From positions 1 to 32,487 of the forward strand of contig DXGT01000124.1 of NCBI GenBank assembly GCA_019113785.1: DNA of 32,487 nucleotides. Direction: 5' to 3'. Shown here in pieces: positions 30,576-32,487 of the stretch (within the stretch, counting starts at the first letter, position 1; each line of letters opens with the position of its first letter). The position numbers and the translations under genes are program-made. Below the pieces are notes generated by a model, which was given only the letters and a program-made list of their open reading frames with translations, was not told the DNA's origin and ran no database searches. The stretch comes from Candidatus Ruthenibacterium merdigallinarum. GTDB lineage: Bacteria > Bacillota > Clostridia > Oscillospirales > Ruminococcaceae.

Positions 30576-32270
30576 ATGCCTACCAACGCCAACGGCAGCG
30601 CGCCGCGCGACAAAAAGCCGCGCGGGCCCGCGCGCCTGTTGAACAAAAAAACGGTGGAAAAAGCGCTTGTGAACTTACAGCGCGGCGCGAACGACGCCGC
30701 CGTGCTGGAGCTGCGCCGGCGCGAGAGCGGCAAGCTGCCCGCGCGCGTGCTTGTCAACGCGCTGGGCCAGCTGTTTTACCGCGCCGGCACGCAGACGGAG
30801 TATCTGTTTGTCTGGGTGCTGCGCTTTGCGCGCGCGCTGGCGCTGGGCCTGTGGCACGCCGCGCAGGGCCTTGCCGCCGCGTTCGCGCTGCCTGCGGCGC
30901 ACTTTTTCAGCACGATGTGGCGCGATCTCAGCGCCCCGTGGCGGCGCATGCTGCGCGGCGCGCAGAACGCCCGCGCCGCCATGCGCGAAGAACAGCTGGC
31001 CGGCGGCGAGGCGAGCGCGGCGAGCGCGGCGGGCGCGGCGTATGTGCGCCGCGGCGTGCGCGCCAACCGGCACCTGCTGGCCGCCGCGCTGAACTGGCTT
31101 TTGCCCGTGGGGGCCGCCGCCGTGATGGCCTTCACCGTGTATTCCGTGATGCACAACGGCTTTTCGCTGCGCGTGACGTACAACGGCGAAGTGATCGGCT
31201 TCGTGGAGAGCGACACCGTGTGGGACAGCGCCGTGCAGATCGTCAATTCGCGCATCGTCGCCGCCGACGGCGCCGAGGAGATGGCCTGGGGCTCCGAGCC
31301 GGAGTTCACGATCGTCCCGGTCGACCCGGCCGCACGCTCCAGCGCCTCGCGTATGGCGGACACGCTGATCACCAATTCGTCCGACAAGATCCAGAACGCG
31401 ACAGGCATCTATGTGGACGACGCGCTGATCGGCGTGTCGGATGACGGCGCCGCTTTGCAGGATGCTCTGAACGAGGTGCTGGCGCCCTACCAGAGCGACG
31501 ACCCCAACCACCGCGTCGCCTTTGCGCACAATGTGCAGCTGGTCTCGGGCGTGTACTACACCTCGTCCGTGCGCAGCACATCGGACGTGCTCGCCTCGCT
31601 GAACGCCGTGCCGGACTATCTGCAGATCCAGACAATCGACGTGGAGGAGTACGACGAGGAGATCCCCGTCGAGACCATCGAGCAGGAGAGCGATCAGTAT
31701 TACGAGGGCGTGCGGCGCACCATCCAGCGCGGCAGCGCGGGCACGCAGCACGTCGTGGCCGAAGTGACGCGCATCAACGGCGAGGAGGTCTCGCGCGTGC
31801 CGCTGCAGACGACCGTCATCGAGGAGATGACCCCCACGATCGTGGCCGTCGGCACGCTGGAGCGCACCACCTCGTTCATCGGGCAGGTGGGCAGCGGCCA
31901 GTGGACGTTCCCCGTGCCGGGCTACACCGGCATGGGCACGTATGCCGGCCACCGCGGGTACGACTTCCAGGCCCCGTACGGCTCGCCCATCTACGCGTGC
32001 GACGGCGGCACCGTCGTGAACGCCGAGCGGCACTGGAGCTGGGGCAACTACGTGCGCATCGACCACCACAACGGCCTGTACAGCCTGTACGCCCACTGCT
32101 CGAGCCTTGCGGTGAGCGTGGGGCAGACGGTCGGCCGCGGGCAGCTGATCGGCTATGTGGGCCAGACGGGCACCGCCTCGGGCAACCATCTGCACCTCGA
32201 GGTGTGGACCGACCCGTCCGGCGCGCGCTGGTGCCTTGCGAACCCGCTGAGCTATGTGACCCCGCCGTAA
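30576..32270 (+). CDS. Membrane-anchored G5-domain M23 peptidase (LytM-type endopeptidase)
   Basis: The 564-residue protein has a long basic N-terminal region (1 to ~70), a hydrophobic stretch around 75-112, and a clear membrane segment at about 168-188 (LNWLLPVGAAAVMAFTVYSVM). An extracellular linker follows, then a G5 domain at about 355-427 (EEIPVETIE..., RRTIQRGSAGTQHVVAEVTRINGEEV), then the M23 domain at about 440-564. Zinc ligands are intact: HRGYD (H459, D463) and HLHLE (H538, H540), and YAHCSS supplies the other conserved His. M23 enzymes cut peptide cross-links in peptidoglycan; G5 domains often bind cell-wall sugars. GAAAGGAG precedes the ATG. The large cytoplasmic N-terminal part is unusual for simple wall hydrolases. 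Confidence 0.92.
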   Translation: MPTNANGSAPRDKKPRGPARLLNKKTVEKALVNLQRGANDAAVLELRRRESGKLPARVLVNALGQLFYRAGTQTEYLFVWVLRFARALALGLWHAAQGLAAAFALPAAHFFSTMWRDLSAPWRRMLRGAQNARAAMREEQLAGGEASAASAAGAAYVRRGVRANRHLLAAALNWLLPVGAAAVMAFTVYSVMHNGFSLRVTYNGEVIGFVESDTVWDSAVQIVNSRIVAADGAEEMAWGSEPEFTIVPVDPAARSSASRMADTLITNSSDKIQNATGIYVDDALIGVSDDGAALQDALNEVLAPYQSDDPNHRVAFAHNVQLVSGVYYTSSVRSTSDVLASLNAVPDYLQIQTIDVEEYDEEIPVETIEQESDQYYEGVRRTIQRGSAGTQHVVAEVTRINGEEVSRVPLQTTVIEEMTPTIVAVGTLERTTSFIGQVGSGQWTFPVPGYTGMGTYAGHRGYDFQAPYGSPIYACDGGTVVNAERHWSWGNYVRIDHHNGLYSLYAHCSSLAVSVGQTVGRGQLIGYVGQTGTASGNHLHLEVWTDPSGARWCLANPLSYVTPP

Positions 32271-32277
32271 TAAATAT

Positions 32278-32301
32278 CCCCCGGCGAAGCCGGGGGTTTT
32301 T
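32278..32301 (+). terminator. Strong intrinsic terminator after the M23 pair
   Basis: A perfect 8-bp stem (32278-32285 with 32289-32296) with loop GAA is followed by T5. It begins 8 bp after the stop codon. Confidence 0.93.
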
Positions 32302-32324
32302 CACAGACGGGTAAAACCCTGGAA

Positions 32325-32354
32325 TACCAGCGCACGCGTCACGTCGCGTTGGTA
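32325..32354. repeat. Imperfect palindrome, possible insertion-element subterminal hairpin
   Basis: Arms 32325-32333 and 32346-32354 pair over 9 bp with one G-T wobble around a 12-base loop. A second perfect 6-bp hairpin with loop AA lies at 32388-32401, just after the putative transposase stop. Hairpins of this kind lie near the ends of IS200/IS605 elements; the link is inference from the adjacent reading frame. Confidence 0.4.
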
Positions 32355-32404
32355 CGGTCTGCCAGCCGCGAAAGATTGTTACTTGCCGCCCGTAAACGGG
32401 CTCT

Positions 32405-32487
32405 TTAGTAGTTTCCCATCGTCATCTGCTCGCCCGCCCGATCTTCTTCCAATTGGCGTCGAATGTATTCTGCTATCTTTTTGTCGT
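32405..32487 (-). CDS. C-terminal end of a putative IS200/IS605-family Y1 transposase (partial)
   Basis: The minus-strand frame entering from the right edge encodes the last 26 residues, DKKIAEYIRRQLEEDRAG then EQMTMGNY and stop. The pattern I-x-x-YI-x-x-Q-x-x-ED-x-x-x-x-Q is the usual C-terminal helix of small Y1 (TnpA) transposases, recalled from the family. The stretch is more AT-rich than the rest of the window, which fits a foreign element. In a neighbouring frame the DNA continues as KSPFTGGK before a stop at 32379-32381, resembling the PF-x-G-x-K tail of these proteins, so a frameshift near 32410 is possible. Only a short tail is visible, so the call is tentative. Confidence 0.5.
   Translation of the reverse strand, partial: DKKIAEYIRRQLEEDRAGEQMTMGNY

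Overview
The window is about 32.5 kb of GC-rich DNA (roughly two thirds G+C by eye). Strong AGGAGG-type ribosome sites, SigA-like promoters, a lipoprotein solute-binding protein of the LplA/YtcQ type, G5-M23 envelope peptidases and the aromatic gene organisation all point to a high-GC Firmicute, most likely a gut clostridium of the Oscillospiraceae/Ruminococcaceae kind. The taxonomic placement is inference.

Region 1 (1-15019) is a divergently organised accessory locus, apparently for carbohydrate or sugar-acid use. An AraC-family regulator, cut by the window start, lies at the left edge. A minus-strand operon running from 9330 down to 576 encodes two sugar ABC permeases, a binding lipoprotein, a right-handed beta-helix protein without a signal peptide, a D-2-hydroxyacid dehydrogenase, a Gfo/Idh/MocA oxidoreductase and an Eis-like GNAT acetyltransferase. 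A plus-strand operon from 9742 to 15019 encodes a short-chain NAD-dependent epimerase-like protein with an altered active site, an enlarged dihydrodipicolinate-synthase-family aldolase, an M20 amidohydrolase overlapping it by ATGA, a DMT transporter and a second Gfo/Idh/MocA protein. The two operons face away from each other across a 411-bp region with a promoter for each side, a hairpin between them and long direct repeats. I do not recognise this set as a described pathway, and it is the best candidate here for an undescribed system.

Region 2 (15097-20162) is central carbohydrate metabolism on the minus strand: a stand-alone lactaldehyde reductase (fucO), and a malQ-glgP operon for glycogen/maltodextrin breakdown with a near-consensus promoter.

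Region 3 (20362-28939) is a compact eight-gene minus-strand operon, pheA-aroB-aroC-aroEK-aroQ-aroF-aroA-tyrA. It covers every step from erythrose-4-phosphate plus PEP to chorismate and on to phenylpyruvate and 4-hydroxyphenylpyruvate. AroE and AroK are fused, and AroQ carries a C-terminal DUF952-like domain. A terminator-like hairpin separates aroF from aroA.

Region 4 (29100-32487) is a plus-strand pair of membrane-anchored M23 (LytM) proteins, the first with lost zinc ligands and the second a G5-M23 protein with intact ligands. They sit behind a promoter whose leader holds two long imperfect repeats. After a strong terminator, the right edge carries the tail of what looks like an IS200/IS605-type transposase on the minus strand. 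No tRNA, rRNA or CRISPR array was seen.
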